Shown here: in pieces, positions 53,098 to 64,000 of the stretch
Position numbering within the stretch: position 1 is the stretch's first letter
Layout of the letters: each line of letters starts with the position of its first letter
NCBI GenBank assembly: GCA_023897205.1
Contig: JAHWDD010000005.1
Coordinates: 1,240,001 to 1,304,000 of the forward strand
Reading direction: 5' to 3'
From: Exophiala sp. HKRS030
Taxonomy: Eukaryota > Ascomycota > Eurotiomycetes > Chaetothyriales > Herpotrichiellaceae
Length of the DNA: 64,000 bases
The notes under the pieces: model-generated
The model's database searches: none
What the model saw: only the letters and a program-made list of their open reading frames with translations
What the model was told of the DNA's origin: nothing
Made by a program: the position numbers and the translations under genes

Positions 53098-55508
53098 CTA
53101 TACCACTGCAGTTTGAGGTAACGGGCGAGCAGAGGTTGGGCTTGGCATATCCTCCTTTTCATCAGTCTCTCTCTTCACATCACTAGCCGGCTCATCCGGT
53201 TCCTGTCCCAATTCGAAATGAGGTGCCTTCAGGATTGGCTTCGGCACCTTTGGTGTTTTGGTCGGGGATATCGCCAACTCCGTCTTGTGAATCACTGCTT
53301 CCTTGCTGTTGCTCTCCGGCATCTCACGTTGCGGTAGTTCATCCGCCTCCTCTACCTCCTTCGCAACGTTAGGCGACATCAATACCTCGCTCTGTCGTCT
53401 TTGGAGTTCTTCGAGCTTCGACACCGGATTCTGTTTTCCACAATATTGGCATCTCCAATAAAAAACATGGGGCAAATCATGCACAAGGGTGGAACGCAAC
53501 GCAGCAGCAAAATCAGGCGTGGGGTAGGAGGAGAATCGACGCACCCAATCTTCTTGCTTTGGCACTCCTTCAGCTGTAGGTAAAGTTTCTTCGTCTCTCT
53601 CCTGACCCCATATCGTGGCTCGACGGATCGGCGCTGGTGTCACGGGTAAGCTCGGTCGTTCGATCTCGGTAGGGAAATCGGTCAGTTTCAAACTCGGTCG
53701 CCGCTGGGAGTCAGCAGTAGTAGGTGAGGCAATGGCAGTCCCACCAGGAGAACGCTGGGTCGGGGTATGGTGTAGGACTTGCAACTTTCCTTTCTTTGCT
53801 TGGCTTAGTGCTCGCATATATCGTTCGATTTCAGGCATATCGTCCCAAGCATTCGTCCGTTGCTGGAAGGCTTCCCAGGGGTTGATTGGTTCTCGCTGTG
53901 TGGGAGTGGGTGGGCTTTCTTCCGTTCCCTTGGACTGGTCTGTGACCTCTGCGGACGACTCTTTAGGTTGGACTCCGAGCGTTGTTTGTTCTGCTGGTTG
54001 TGGTGGAGGAGGACTAGGTGGTCTTGCTTGAGGAAATACTCGGGTAGGCTTGGGTGCTCGTGCTTCCCATGGGAAAATCTGTCTCGGTTTAATAGGTTCA
54101 GGAGTCTTTTCCGGTACTTGATACCACATGTCCTTCGGCGCTTCAGGATACCTAGTTGGCGGCTGGAAAAGTTGGGTATCGCTCGACATATCGTAGATGG
54201 TGGTTGGGAAATTGGCTGCTTCGGGTTTTGAATGTGCAGGCGGCGGTGCTCTGAACGGTGTCAATACCTAGTAATCATCACCAATTGAGAGCATACCTTG
54301 AAGGCTCCCATTCTACATGCGGTGCACTAAACCGCCTCTGTTCAGCTGTAGCAATTGGGGCAAAATCCGATCGCATTGCCGGCGTTGGAGCATCACCCAG
54401 GGGCATCTCGACTTTGACAGTTTGATGCGAATTAGATCCAGGTATGGTGATCTCTGGAGGAAGAGGAATCTGTCCCTGTTGAGGAGACGGGACTTGTTGC
54501 TGTTGGCTGGAGTAGCTCGGGACATATAGAGGTTCCTCTCCGCGGACATAATCTTGTACCTTCTTGGTTGAGGTGTACGTCTGGGTATCGTAGTGCGTGA
54601 CGGTCTGGACACGATTGAGAACATGACCCCTTTGATGTGATCGTTATTATCGGACTTACCATTGGTCGATAGTGCCGGTCATAGACAGACCACCACATGC
54701 CCAGGAGCTCCCCATATACGCCAGTGTTATACCTGTTGTCCCTCCCCAGAGTCCAAGGCTTGTCTTGCCCGATGAAATGTACCACCGCTATACTACTCTG
54801 GAAATGCCGATAAGCAGGCACGTATTGATAGTTGCCGCTAGGTGTGCAGTTGTATACAAAGCTCAATCTCTCCCAGTCACGGAAGTGCATATTAAGTAGT
54901 CCCTGATCAGCTCCATCAAAGCTGATACCTCGTTGTGCCAGGGCCAACAGAGCATAGTAGTCTGCCATATTGGGTTTGAGGACCATCAAGCCAGTATTGA
55001 AGCAGTCCGGCCAGCCTATGTCTGGAACGGCAGCAAAGTCCGCGTCGACGGTGAGGAGCTCATTCGGTGCTCTCAGTGCGACGGTGTCGGCGTCCATATA
55101 TATTATTCTTGTGTACTGTGTCTGCCTCCACAGCTCAACCTTAGTAAAGGTGGATATCAAGTCTGGTCTGTTCATGAGGTAGAGGTTGGCCGGGTTCTTA
55201 TTCGTGATTTGTTGAATGGGCACGACTTCATCATATACGGTCTGCACAGGTCAGCATACGTGCAGAGAAGCCTGTGGCGGAGATACAGACCCTGAGCTCG
55301 TTGATGGTGTCAGAGGCAAGTCTGTCAACGGTAATGAAAGCTACCAGAGGAGCCTTGACACCTCTGTCTCTAAGAGAGTGGCCGAGGACCATAGCACCTG
55401 GAGCATGGTCAGCGTCGCAACAGAGCTCCAGTGGCAGTGCAACTAGCCTGGAAGGTAGGCATCGTTCATGAGCAGCGTCGCAAAGACAGCTCTGCCTATA
55501 GGTGCCAT
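53098..55508 (-). CDS. Glycogenin glucosyltransferase
   Basis: Self-glucosylating GT8 enzyme that primes glycogen synthesis in the cytosol. Start MAPIGRAVFATLLMNDAYLPG. A 50-base intron with a GC donor (55398-55447) leads to AMVLGHSLRDRGVKAPLVAF; the next intron (about 55238-55287) joins NELR-TVYDEVVPI. GT8 motifs: RIIYMDADTVALR (Mn-binding D-x-D), DIGWPDCFNTGLMVL, FDGADQGLLN and VHFIGQDKPW. The long C-terminal part is Pro/Ser-rich with FPWEAR and NPWEAF, the PWE elements that in glycogenins contact glycogen synthase, and also WRCQYCGKQNPV, a possible Cys-x2-Cys. About 730 residues, typical of Pezizomycotina. Introns also near 54610-54655 and 54244-54290. Confidence 0.9.
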
Positions 55509-57821
55509 GCTGGCGGAGGAGGGGAGCGGTGGGAGGAGAGAAGAAGGCCCTCGACGCTTCCGGGACCAGAGGAAGGTATGTGTTGTTGTTACTGGAGCAA
55601 GGAGGGCATCTTGTGTAGGTAGTGTAGGAAGGAAGGACTATGCCCTAGGTCGAGCCAGGTGTTGGTGTGTGTGTGTGGGAGAGAGAGTGAGTCGGTGAGA
55701 ATGCTCTGCTTGATGAAGTATGCGCAGCGAGGCCAGCGATGGGGGAATTTGGGGTGGAGTGGGCAGGAAAGACGCTGGTGACGCCAAAAGATGCAGAAGC
55801 TTGAAGCTTCCCGTTGAGCTCCCCCGCACCAAAGAGCACGAGTACCCAAGGGGCTAATCACTACTGGACTGTTAGGCACCTAGTAAATACCTGCTAGGCC
55901 GAGTAGTACCTAGTAGTAGTCCCCCCAGTTCATCATCCACTCACACAGATCCAGACGCATGGCCTGACGTCGTTTCTACTCGCCCTCGTACTCCGAACAT
56001 CTACCATCATCAAGGCGTCGTGGAATCTGGTCATCTGCATCTCATACATACATGGATCTACAATGCAGCATCCTTCCCCATATCTTTGTATCACACACTA
56101 TACTCCCACCAAAGGTATCGAGTCTAATCTTCGCTCCTCATTACAACCGCATGATCTCGACAGGCCTGTCCACGACGTCCCACTCGACCCTGGAAAAACA
56201 TGTGCACTGAATTTGAGACCTTGACCCACGAGCTAATCAGATAAGCTACACCTATGGAGTATGATCAAGAATAATGCCTAAAAGACGGATACCAACAAGT
56301 CTACTCTCAGAAATACCTCGATTCTACCGAGTAAAGGTACAGGCAAATTCTGTGATAAGCCCAGCCAATTTCCACCGAATGCTCCATCACGCCCGCCGTC
56401 AACCGACCTTGGGCTGATCAATCCCTGGCTCGCCTAGGGTTCCCCTGTCCTCATTGCCAGCCTTCTGTACTCATTGCAGGCATAAAATGTCCTTTTTCAT
56501 CTGGTTGCCGCGGTATCTGTGGCTGGTGGATTAGCAAAGAAAAAAATAATACGGGTCAGTCACTAGTTCTCAGACATCACACCATTTTTTTGTTGGTGAA
56601 AACAAATCTTTGCCTTGTTCTTCATAGTTTGTTTTTTCATTTCCTGAAAAGTTTCCGGTCGATTCCGGGAAGTCTTGACAAGGAACAGTGCTTTGTACTT
56701 TTTGTCCTGGCCTCGTGTTAGCTTTTACACCACCTACAGTCAAGCTTCGGATACAGATTGCACCCAGATCATGGCATACACCAGGGAAATACTTTGCATA
56801 CTATGACAGCTGCCATCGGACCACAGGGTCTTGAGTGGGTTGATTGTACGCCACACTGACAGAAGCCATGGCGTCTTTGACTTGTAGGTGTCCTGCACTT
56901 ACGGATAATCCAAACCGGGTGATGCTCCTACACGACCGAGGATACTGTCGCAGATGGTCAAGACCTCGTCCAGTACTGCAAGTGCGCCAGGCTGGCTTTG
57001 TCCGAAAGGCTGCAAAAGCTCGCAATTCGAGGCAATTGTTGCGACGCCAGACACGATCTTGAAGAAATGGCTTCACCGTCAGGACCTGGCTTTGATATCT
57101 ACATGCAAGAAGGACATGCAACATCGACCTCTCAGGGTCATTGACGCGAGTGAGCTCGACGCAAGCAGTGTAGTTAACTGAGGATCGACTTGCGACTACC
57201 ACAGTCGGCCACAACTTTCAGAGCCAGCCTCACGAAAACACTTTGAAACATTTCAAGAGTTTTCGATAACAGAATGATTAGATTACGAGTTCCTGCTGTT
57301 GTATTTGTCGACAAGGACTGGGTATGAGGTCTTCGTATAATCAGAATTGTTCGGGCGGTCATAGCTTTCTCGGGTTGGAGTCAGGGCATGTTGTGGCGTC
57401 TAGGAACAATTGCCTAAGAACTTCCCTTTCCACAGGTAGATTTCTGCCACTATTTAAGAAGGCAGTAGAGCTGCCCTACGAGTAGTTGTCTAGGTATCGT
57501 CGTTTGCTGCCGTACTGTACTTTTCGTAGGTATGTATGCATATCAAGGTAGGCAAGGGACGAGGTGTAGCTCTAACATCGGCCACCGATCTCCACGATGA
57601 TTGGTGAGGCTGCCTGTTGCCTATACAACCCCGTAGTAGCTAGCGATTGGCCGCGCGACCCTTCAATGTCGTCAGCAGAAGAGACCCTGAAAATACAATG
57701 ACATTTTAGAAGACTTATAATTGATTCAACGTGCTCGCTCTAATGCCAACTGTCTAGCAGAGAGTTCAACTATCTCCAGAAAGGTCACGGACAATTGAAA
57801 TAAACACAAAGTACCATCACC
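55509..57821. other. Long intergenic region
   Basis: About 2.3 kb with no supported gene. The left part is the glycogenin leader, with GT and GA microsatellites near 55665-55690. Short frames at 56801-57214 on both strands are not gene-like. A cluster of CCTAGTA-type words lies at 55876-55918. Confidence 0.45.
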
Positions 57822-58238
57822 ATGTCATTTACCCAGGGAACATGTGAGAGAAATGGCGCTCTTACAATGGTAATGCCAGCATTAACCATCACAGGGAACA
57901 CGGGGGAACAAATCCGTGAACACAAGTTGGCATGCTCTATCATCAACCTGCACGGTACTGAGGATGCAGTCTTTGACGACGAAAATCTCGACTTCCTCAA
58001 GGGGTTCACGCAAAACAGGTCATTGGCAGAACGCAACAATGTTCTCAGAGAGCATGGCTGGCATGACGATACTGGGTCAGGAGCCAACAAGCAAGCGATA
58101 CTAAACGATGGGAGTCTGTCAGGGCTCCTCATTGCAAAGTATGGTACAGAGGAGCCTGCATTGGATGAAAGGGACTGGGAATTGCTGGACGAGTGGTTCG
58201 CCAAAGGTATGCCAACGGGGGAGCATGTTGAGCGGTAG
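57822..58238 (+). CDS. Small acidic hypothetical protein
   Basis: An open frame of 138 residues with a good start context (CACCATGTC). The product is acidic and soluble-looking: GNTGEQIREHKLACSIINLH, EDAVFDDENLDFLKGF, LLDEWFAKGMPTGEHVER. No family recognised and no signal peptide or membrane segment. The opposite strand is also open over this span (57785-58285), but its product is Ser/Cys-rich and less protein-like. Could be a species-restricted gene or chance. Confidence 0.4.
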   Translation: MSFTQGTCERNGALTMVMPALTITGNTGEQIREHKLACSIINLHGTEDAVFDDENLDFLKGFTQNRSLAERNNVLREHGWHDDTGSGANKQAILNDGSLSGLLIAKYGTEEPALDERDWELLDEWFAKGMPTGEHVER

Positions 58239-59104
58239 ATACACCTTTTTGTTACGAATGTCGGTTCTCTATAGGGATGAACCATGTATACAGGAGCTCG
58301 GTATCAGGAATTCAATTCGATCATGATCTCTAACAAGAATGTCCTCCTCTTTACTCCGTAAACTTGAATACTCGCCCTCCCAAATGATGCCAAGATAATA
58401 TCACGTGATGTCAAATATGGCCTCCTCGTTGGTCCAATTGATTCATTCTGTTGTTGTAGCGCCGTCCCACAACTCTCGCAGTCCAGGCTTCGCCGCCGAC
58501 CAGTTGTCGTGTAGCTCGCTCGATCCAGCCGTCTGGTCATTCTCGGATCATTCGCGCCCACGGCTGTCACTCCTTCGTTCTCTTCTTTCCCATCAACCAG
58601 ACAAGCTGGCATCGCGCATTGCAACACCAGCTAGCCATTCGAACCTTTCTCAATTCTCATCTTGTAGGTTGACAACCTCGATTCCTCCTTCTATCTTGTC
58701 GAGCCAACCTTATCCCGCCGTCGAGAGAACGGCGGCCTCACTTTTTGTCTCACTAGAAAAGCCCCCAATCGCCTCCCTCAGGCTCAGATTTATATTCTTG
58801 ACTTGATTGTTTCTGCTTTTACTTATATAGAGGCTTCAATGCCTGCGAATTTTCCTCCTTCTTTGAACTCGGACCACATTCTTACCACGATGCTGTCATT
58901 GGATTGCTTCAACTCAAGTCTAACATCTTTCAAGTCTCTTCCTAGCTTCCTCCTCTCCCGAACCGACACGGGCCATATTACTTGACCTCCCTCGCAACAT
59001 CTAGTCACCATCCAACTAGATGTCATAAACCTAACAAAAAAATCCAAGGTCAACCGGGCCTCTGATCAAGAAAACATTGACGGTGTTGGAAAACAAGGGT
59101 CGAA
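58239..59104. other. Leader region upstream of Ars2
   Basis: About 870 bases. TACTCCGTA occurs at 58352. The stretch 58600-59000 is pyrimidine-rich, as expected for a fungal promoter and 5' UTR. No gene seen. Confidence 0.4.
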
Positions 59105-61923
59105 ATGAATCCATACGAGGCTTATGGTTCCCCTCCCGCCGAAAGGTCCCCTCGCTACAGAGCGCGAGACGATGACTACGACAGAAGAGATACATACAGA
59201 CGTCGCTCTCCTGGTATGATGGCCACTTCGGTCCGCTGCAGTGATACTGATTGAATACAGTTGACGACAGACGTCGTCCGGCCCCAAGGCCGCGTTCGAG
59301 ATCCCCAGTAGGCATCGATCGCTATCAGCCTGACCGAGAACGCGAACGCGAACGGCCAGCTAGAGACGACCACTACGACCCTAATCGCACTGCGACACGA
59401 GAGAGAGACGATCGCCGAAGAGCACCTTCTCCGACTGCGGCGAACATTGATCGCTATGTGCCCGGCCAGGACGTTGCGAAACCCGCCATGAAAGTAAATC
59501 CGCTAGCCAATCCTCTGACGCTCAGTACGCAAGCCGGATTTAGCTTCTTTGCCGATTGGTGGAGATGTGAACAGCAGCTCAAGGAAGAAAAGGAAAGAGC
59601 GAAACATGGCGGAAGACGGCCTTCCGACCGCATAAAGGGTGATCGGGAAGCCAAAGAAGACCGCGAAAAGGAACGATCCAAGATCCAAGAAGCCTACGAT
59701 CAGTACAAGCAAGACTTCCAGGTGACAATGGCCAGACAATTCGTCATGGCTCACAAAGGCGAGGAGTGGTTCAAGGAGCGCTACGTCTCAGACGTCAGAG
59801 AGCCTATTCGTAAGCGCCTGATGGAGTTCCGCCAGGGTATCTTTGATCAGTGGGAGAAGGAGATGGACACCGGTGCATTCGACGAGTTCACCTTGGAGGG
59901 CATCTACAAGAATGACAGTGATGGTGCTGGAGGTATGGTCGAGAAAGAAGAGGGCGAAACCGTCGGAGGTGGTGAGGTCCTCGGTGTCTTGGATCTGGTA
60001 CCAGCCAAAGGTGGTGATCTGAGAGACGACTTGGTCAATCAGCCCGCCCTTCTCATCAAGACACTCGCGCCAAATGTCGGCAGAGAGCGGATCGAGGAGT
60101 TCTGCAAAGAGCATCTTGGCGAAGAAGACGGCGGGTTTCGAGGATTATCCTTGAGTGATCCTAACCCTGCCAAAAAATTCCATCGCATTGGCTGGATCAT
60201 GCTCAACCCTGCACCTGAAGAAGATGGTGATGCCATGCAAGAGGTCGAGCGGGGTGATGGTCGGGACGAGGAAGCCGAAGAAGGCGAGGAGAAGCCGCAA
60301 GTTGAGAAGCAGTCGACGACTCAAAAAGCCCTCGAGCTCATCAATGGCAAAGTTATCTCGGACCCTGTGAGAGGCGACTTCACCTGCCACGTTGGCGTCC
60401 ACAATGCTCCTATTGCAACCCGAAAGAAGGCCCTTTGGGACCTGTTCTCCGCTCCCGAGCGCGTTGAACGTGACTACGAACTTGCTAGAAGACTGATCAC
60501 AAAGCTAGATGCTGAACTAGGTCGGGAGGACGCTTCTAGCGGCGTAGCCAAGATTGACGCACGAGTCGAACAGATGAGGAGCCAAGGTCTGTTGCAGCCA
60601 CCTCCGAGACCGAAGAAGCCTAACTTCGAAGACAACGATGATGAAATCAAATTCGATGAAGAGGGCGAAGAAGGCGAAGAGACCGAAGAGGATCAAGATG
60701 ACGAGGAGTTGCTGGTGATCAAGAAGAAGCTCGACCTGATGGTGGAATATCTTCGACGTGTGCACAACTTTTGTCTCTTCTGTGTCTTCGAGGCGGATTC
60801 GGTTCATGAGCTGGTTCGAAAGTGCCCTGGTGGCCACCTTCGACGACCAAGAGCTGGCTTGAGCACTGCTGCCAAGGCTGCTGCCCGCGCGAGCGCTTTA
60901 GGCGAACCATTCCCCGGCAAGAAAAAGGAGAACGGGATGGAGGACGAACCGATGAGTCCTGTCCAAGAAAAGCGTGCTTCTAAATTCAACAAGAATGACC
61001 AGCAGCTACTTCGAGCCTTCAACTGGGTCAAAACCTTTGAGGAAAAGATCCTCCAAATCCTCGAACCAGAATACGTCGATTTGAAAAAGATTGGAGGTAA
61101 ACCTGTCGAGGAAGCCTTGGAGGACGAACTCGCCAAATGGGTCAAGCAAGAAGATGAAGCCAAGTACCGATGCAAGGTCCCTGATTGCACGAAGCTGTTC
61201 AAAGCAGAACATTTCTGGAAGAAGCACGTGGAAAAGAGGCACGAGGAGTGGTATTTGGAACTCAAGAAAGACGTAAGTCTCTTTTTGATTATGATTTTGG
61301 GTGTTAACTAATTGTCGCAGCTCGAACTTGTCAACCACTACGTCCTTGATCCGTCGCACATTGCACCATCTCGGTCAGATGCCAACTCCAACGGACACTT
61401 TCCTCTACCGAACAATCATCATCTCAATTCTGGTACGCCCCGTGGATTTAGCCTGCAAAACATGGGCATGAACATGATGGCCTTTGGCCAGAACGCGATG
61501 ATCAACATGCCAGGTGTGCAGGCACCATTTCCGTCTGGCTTCGGTGGCGATGGTATGAACGGTGGAAACCACACTGGCGGTCCGATTCGTCGTGGCGGTG
61601 GCAGATATGGCAATCGATCCGGCCCCTACGATCGCAATGCACGGAATGGCCAACGAGGATACAACAACATGGGTGGTCTGCTCCGTGGCAATCTGCCCCC
61701 CGGCCTCAACCCGGCATTCATCGCCCAAGGTGGTGGCGGCGGTGGTGGAAAATGGGGCGACGGTGCAGGTGGCGGCATGAATGCCATGGGACCCAGAGAG
61801 GCCGTTCAAGGAAGAAGCCTCAAAAGTTACGAAGACCTCGACGCCGCTCCGAATGGCAGCGGGGGTGGTGCTGGTGCTCAAGCAGCAGCTCACGCAGCTG
61901 GAAGCGCAGAGCTTGATTACTAG
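59105..61923 (+). CDS. Ars2/SERRATE homologue, nuclear RNA-processing factor
   Basis: Homologue of Ars2 (SERRATE), which links the nuclear cap-binding complex to RNA processing and decay. Start MNPYEAYGSPPAERSPRYRA. An intron (about 59214-59259) joins RRSP-VDDRRRPAPRP. The N-terminus is Arg/Asp/Glu-rich. The conserved SERRATE_Ars2_N region begins about residue 110 with LSTQAGFSFFADWWRCEQQL, then ARQFVMAHKGEEWFKERY. An acidic stretch DNDDEIKFDEEGEEGEE follows, then CLFCVFEADSVHELVRKCPG. The single C2H2 zinc finger is YRCKVPDCTKLFKAEHFWKKH at about 640-665. A second intron (61275-61319) precedes a Gly/Arg-rich RGG-like tail (GGPIRRGGGRYGNRSGPYDR). About 870 residues. Confidence 0.9.
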
Positions 61924-62604
61924 GGTTGATTAACCTCTGTTCCCAAAGTTGCAAGGTGACGGCTGAAAACGGATATGAAACGGGAGACGAAGACCAAAAA
62001 AAAGGAGATCCCCAAGGACAGCGGGGGGCTGGTCCAGTGAGTGAGTCAGTTGAGTGACGTGGTTCTTTCTTGTGTGTCAGTACGGAGTTTCCCCACGAGG
62101 GAGAGAGAGAGAGAGACAAGATTTCGAAATTTGGGCGGCCAGGAAGTTTTTGCTCTTTTTCTTTTTCTTTGTTTCTTTCGAGAACAAGACCGCGCGCGCA
62201 GGCTGTTCGAACAACGCGGGACCTCACAGAAGGGGTCAAGATTTTTTGCGGTTTTGCAGCTCTGCTTTTTCCAAACCACCTTAGGTATGTAAATTATGGG
62301 GCACCACAAATGGAATGGAACAGTACTTCGAAAATGAGAAAAAAGGAAATGGAACTCTGTACAAAACACGTGATGATGTTTTTAATCCGTCCTTGATGCT
62401 CGATACTGCAACCAATTGAACGCCCAAACAACAGAACAGCCGAATCCATAAACTTGGGCTCGAGCTTCAAGCAAGCTAGGTAGGTAGCTACGCGTCGATA
62501 CCTGGGTACTCCCCTACCCTTTCCTTTCTCAAAAAACTGACAGACACGATCATAATTCACACTGTCCGTACACACAGATCCATAGCTACCCAAAGCCAAA
62601 GCAC
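61924..62604. other. Convergent intergenic region Ars2 / borealin
   Basis: About 680 bases with the two 3' UTRs. A GA microsatellite sits near 62101-62116. CTAGGTAGGTAGC occurs near 62475. No gene seen. Confidence 0.45.
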
Positions 62605-63925
62605 TCAAGTCCTCTTCCTCAACACCCTCCGTCCAGTGGCAGGTTCGGCGGCAGCGGTGGCAGCTGCAGCTTTTCTGGTTGCTGTCGTGGTGCCGCCACG
62701 TTTTAGAGCAGTCTTCGCGGCACTGGCTGCCTTGGCAACGCCTCGTTTCGCCGGGGCGGGGGGGCTTTTGGGTGGTGCTGCTGAAGCCGCGGTCCTGGTT
62801 GCCTTGGCCGTCGTGGTGCTCTTCGTCGTAGCTGCTCGAGTGCCACGCTTTGGTTTGACAATCGTCGTTCCACTCGACGCCGTGGAGATGTCGGTGCTGG
62901 TGCTGTGGTTGCTGGCCTGGCTCACCGTCCTTTGTTGTGGACTGCTCGGTGCAGATGGGGCTGGACGAGGTGGTGGGAGCATGGCACCTCTAGCAGAGGT
63001 TGCCGTGGTCGTCGTGGCCTTGTCCTTTGACGCCGTCCGGTTGAGACGAGCGGTCGCGCCTCGCTTCGCGTGCTCGTACATGCCGTGCACGCTGGCCGAG
63101 ACGGCCGTGGCGGCGGTCTTGAGCGGTGAGGCCGGTTTGAGGGGTGACGTTGGCCGGGCGATCATGCTACCTTTGACCGGAGAGGTGTTGACCGGATACT
63201 CCTTGATCGGGGAGCGTGGGAGGGTGCGAGAGTTGTGGGATCTAGGGGAGAGGACGGACGTTGCTTTTGTGTTTGTGGGTTTGGTGGTAGTCGCCGCCGT
63301 CTTGGTGCGTTTCGTGTTCTTTTGGACGGGGAGCGTGTCCTGATTGTACATCCCACCGTTCTCGTTCTCCTTGTCCGAAGCAATCCGGATAGACGAACTC
63401 TTGCGCTTCTTGCCTCGTGCTGCAGCTGCCGGCTGGGGACGCATCGGAGAGGTGGGTTTGTGTTTTTGCTGTTGATGTGGAAGAGGTGGGAGGGGTCGAT
63501 CCTTGTTCAAGGCCGTCGTGGTGGATTGTTTGACGGGAGAGTGTGGTGGCTTCTGGACGTTGTCGTCGTACTCCGCCATGAGCTCTCCCATTGTCATCTT
63601 CCGGAGAGCCAGAGGAATTCGATTGACGCGTCGTTCGATGCGAGATCGAAGGTCGGCACATTGTAGAGCATAGCCAGCTCGAAGTTGACGAGCTCGTTCG
63701 GTGACTAGGGAAGTTTTGGTTAGAGGGTGTTCATCTGTACGTCTCAGACGGGCATGTCATCGATCGTCGTGACATACTTTCTAATTGTAGGTTGTCTATC
63801 AGCGCTTGCTTTTGAGACAGCGTGATTCTCATCTTCTTGTGAGAAGGGCTGCCAGTAGGTGTCACGGCGCCAGCAGGTTGCTCGATCTCCTCGGATTTCC
63901 TCTTGCGCGCGTTAGTGGGTGCCAT
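62605..63925 (-). CDS. Borealin-like subunit of the chromosomal passenger complex
   Basis: Borealin/Nbl1-type protein that joins Survivin (Bir1) and INCENP (Sli15) helices to place Aurora B at centromeres and the midzone. Start MAPTNARKRKSEEIEQPAGA. The borealin N-terminal helix runs over an intron (about 63695-63778): LSQKQALIDNLQLE-ITERARQLRAGYALQ, then DLRSRIERRVNRIPLALRKM and TMGELMAEYD. This pattern, an amphipathic helix with RxxIExRVNRIP, is the family signature. The rest, about 330 residues, is disordered and rich in Lys, Thr, Ala and Pro with SPxK/SP sites (HSPVK, SPIKEYP, SPLKPAS) that could be CDK targets, ending GRRVLRKRT. Plus-strand frames over it are shadows. Confidence 0.85.
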
Positions 63926-64000
63926 TCTCGTGTGCCGCGTTGTCTGAGCTTGTTCTGTAGGATGTATACGTGACTGTGTAGTCGTTGAGGGGCAGTGAAC
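63926..64000. other. 5' flank of borealin gene
   Basis: 75 bases upstream of the borealin start; short leader only. Confidence 0.4.

Noticed and set aside
57785..58285. 166-codon minus-strand frame opposite the small acidic protein
   Set aside because: Ser/Cys-rich and irregular product; the plus-strand frame has the better start and more natural protein composition.
62636..63343. 235-codon plus-strand frame rich in Val/Ala/Leu
   Set aside because: It is the mirror of the Lys/Thr/Ala-rich borealin tail; the minus-strand protein has a clear family signature.
1..64000. Search for tRNA, rRNA, CRISPR arrays and transposons
   Set aside because: No convincing tRNA B-box with a foldable partner, no rRNA, no spaced repeat array, and no transposase, reverse transcriptase or terminal repeats were seen by eye.

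Overview
The window is nuclear DNA of a filamentous ascomycete (Pezizomycotina). The evidence is genes split by short introns (about 46-110 nt, GT/AG with CTAAC/CTGAC-like branch sites), two Zn2Cys6 regulators, and ascomycete versions of INO80, glycogenin, Ars2 and borealin. I suspect a black-yeast-like member of Eurotiomycetes (Chaetothyriales), but that is a guess from gene style, not something the sequence proves. I found no tRNA, rRNA, CRISPR array or intact transposon.

Layout. Positions 1-8.3 kb hold housekeeping or conserved genes: the N-terminal part of INO80 (runs off the left edge), a parvulin prolyl isomerase, a coiled-coil protein, a gene-poor 3 kb stretch and a small CYSTM-type protein. 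Positions 9.0-52.3 kb hold about 21 metabolic and regulatory genes: an epoxide-hydrolase-like enzyme, two Baeyer-Villiger monooxygenases (BVMOs), an Old Yellow Enzyme (OYE), five short-chain dehydrogenases (SDRs), an MFS transporter, two Zn2Cys6 regulators, an enoyl-CoA isomerase, a thioesterase, an AhpD/CMD-like protein, an acyl-CoA synthetase, a MaoC hydratase, a nitronate monooxygenase, an adenylation-thiolation-reductase (A-T-R) enzyme, an HSL-type esterase and a ferric-reductase-like protein. Positions 53-64 kb return to core genes: glycogenin, Ars2/SERRATE and borealin.

How the genes may work together. Six enzymes of the island carry readable peroxisomal targeting signals. Five end in a PTS1 tripeptide: SDR-1 (SKL), enoyl-CoA isomerase (AKL), thioesterase (SRL), acyl-CoA synthetase (SRL) and nitronate monooxygenase (SKL). 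One SDR has a perfect N-terminal PTS2 nonapeptide (RLSQFVGHL). With two BVMOs, an OYE, an esterase and an epoxide-hydrolase-like enzyme, the simplest reading is a peroxisome-routed pathway. It would oxidise and open a cyclic ketone or related ring, activate the resulting acid as a CoA thioester, and shorten or modify it. No acyl-CoA oxidase and no thiolase are present, so the island either borrows these from the cell or uses a different C-C cleavage. A biosynthetic role built around the A-T-R enzyme is the main alternative. The substrate cannot be read from the sequence.

Coordinates are CDS spans including introns. Splice sites were placed by eye from reading frame, GT/AG (or GC/AG) signals and family similarity recalled from memory.
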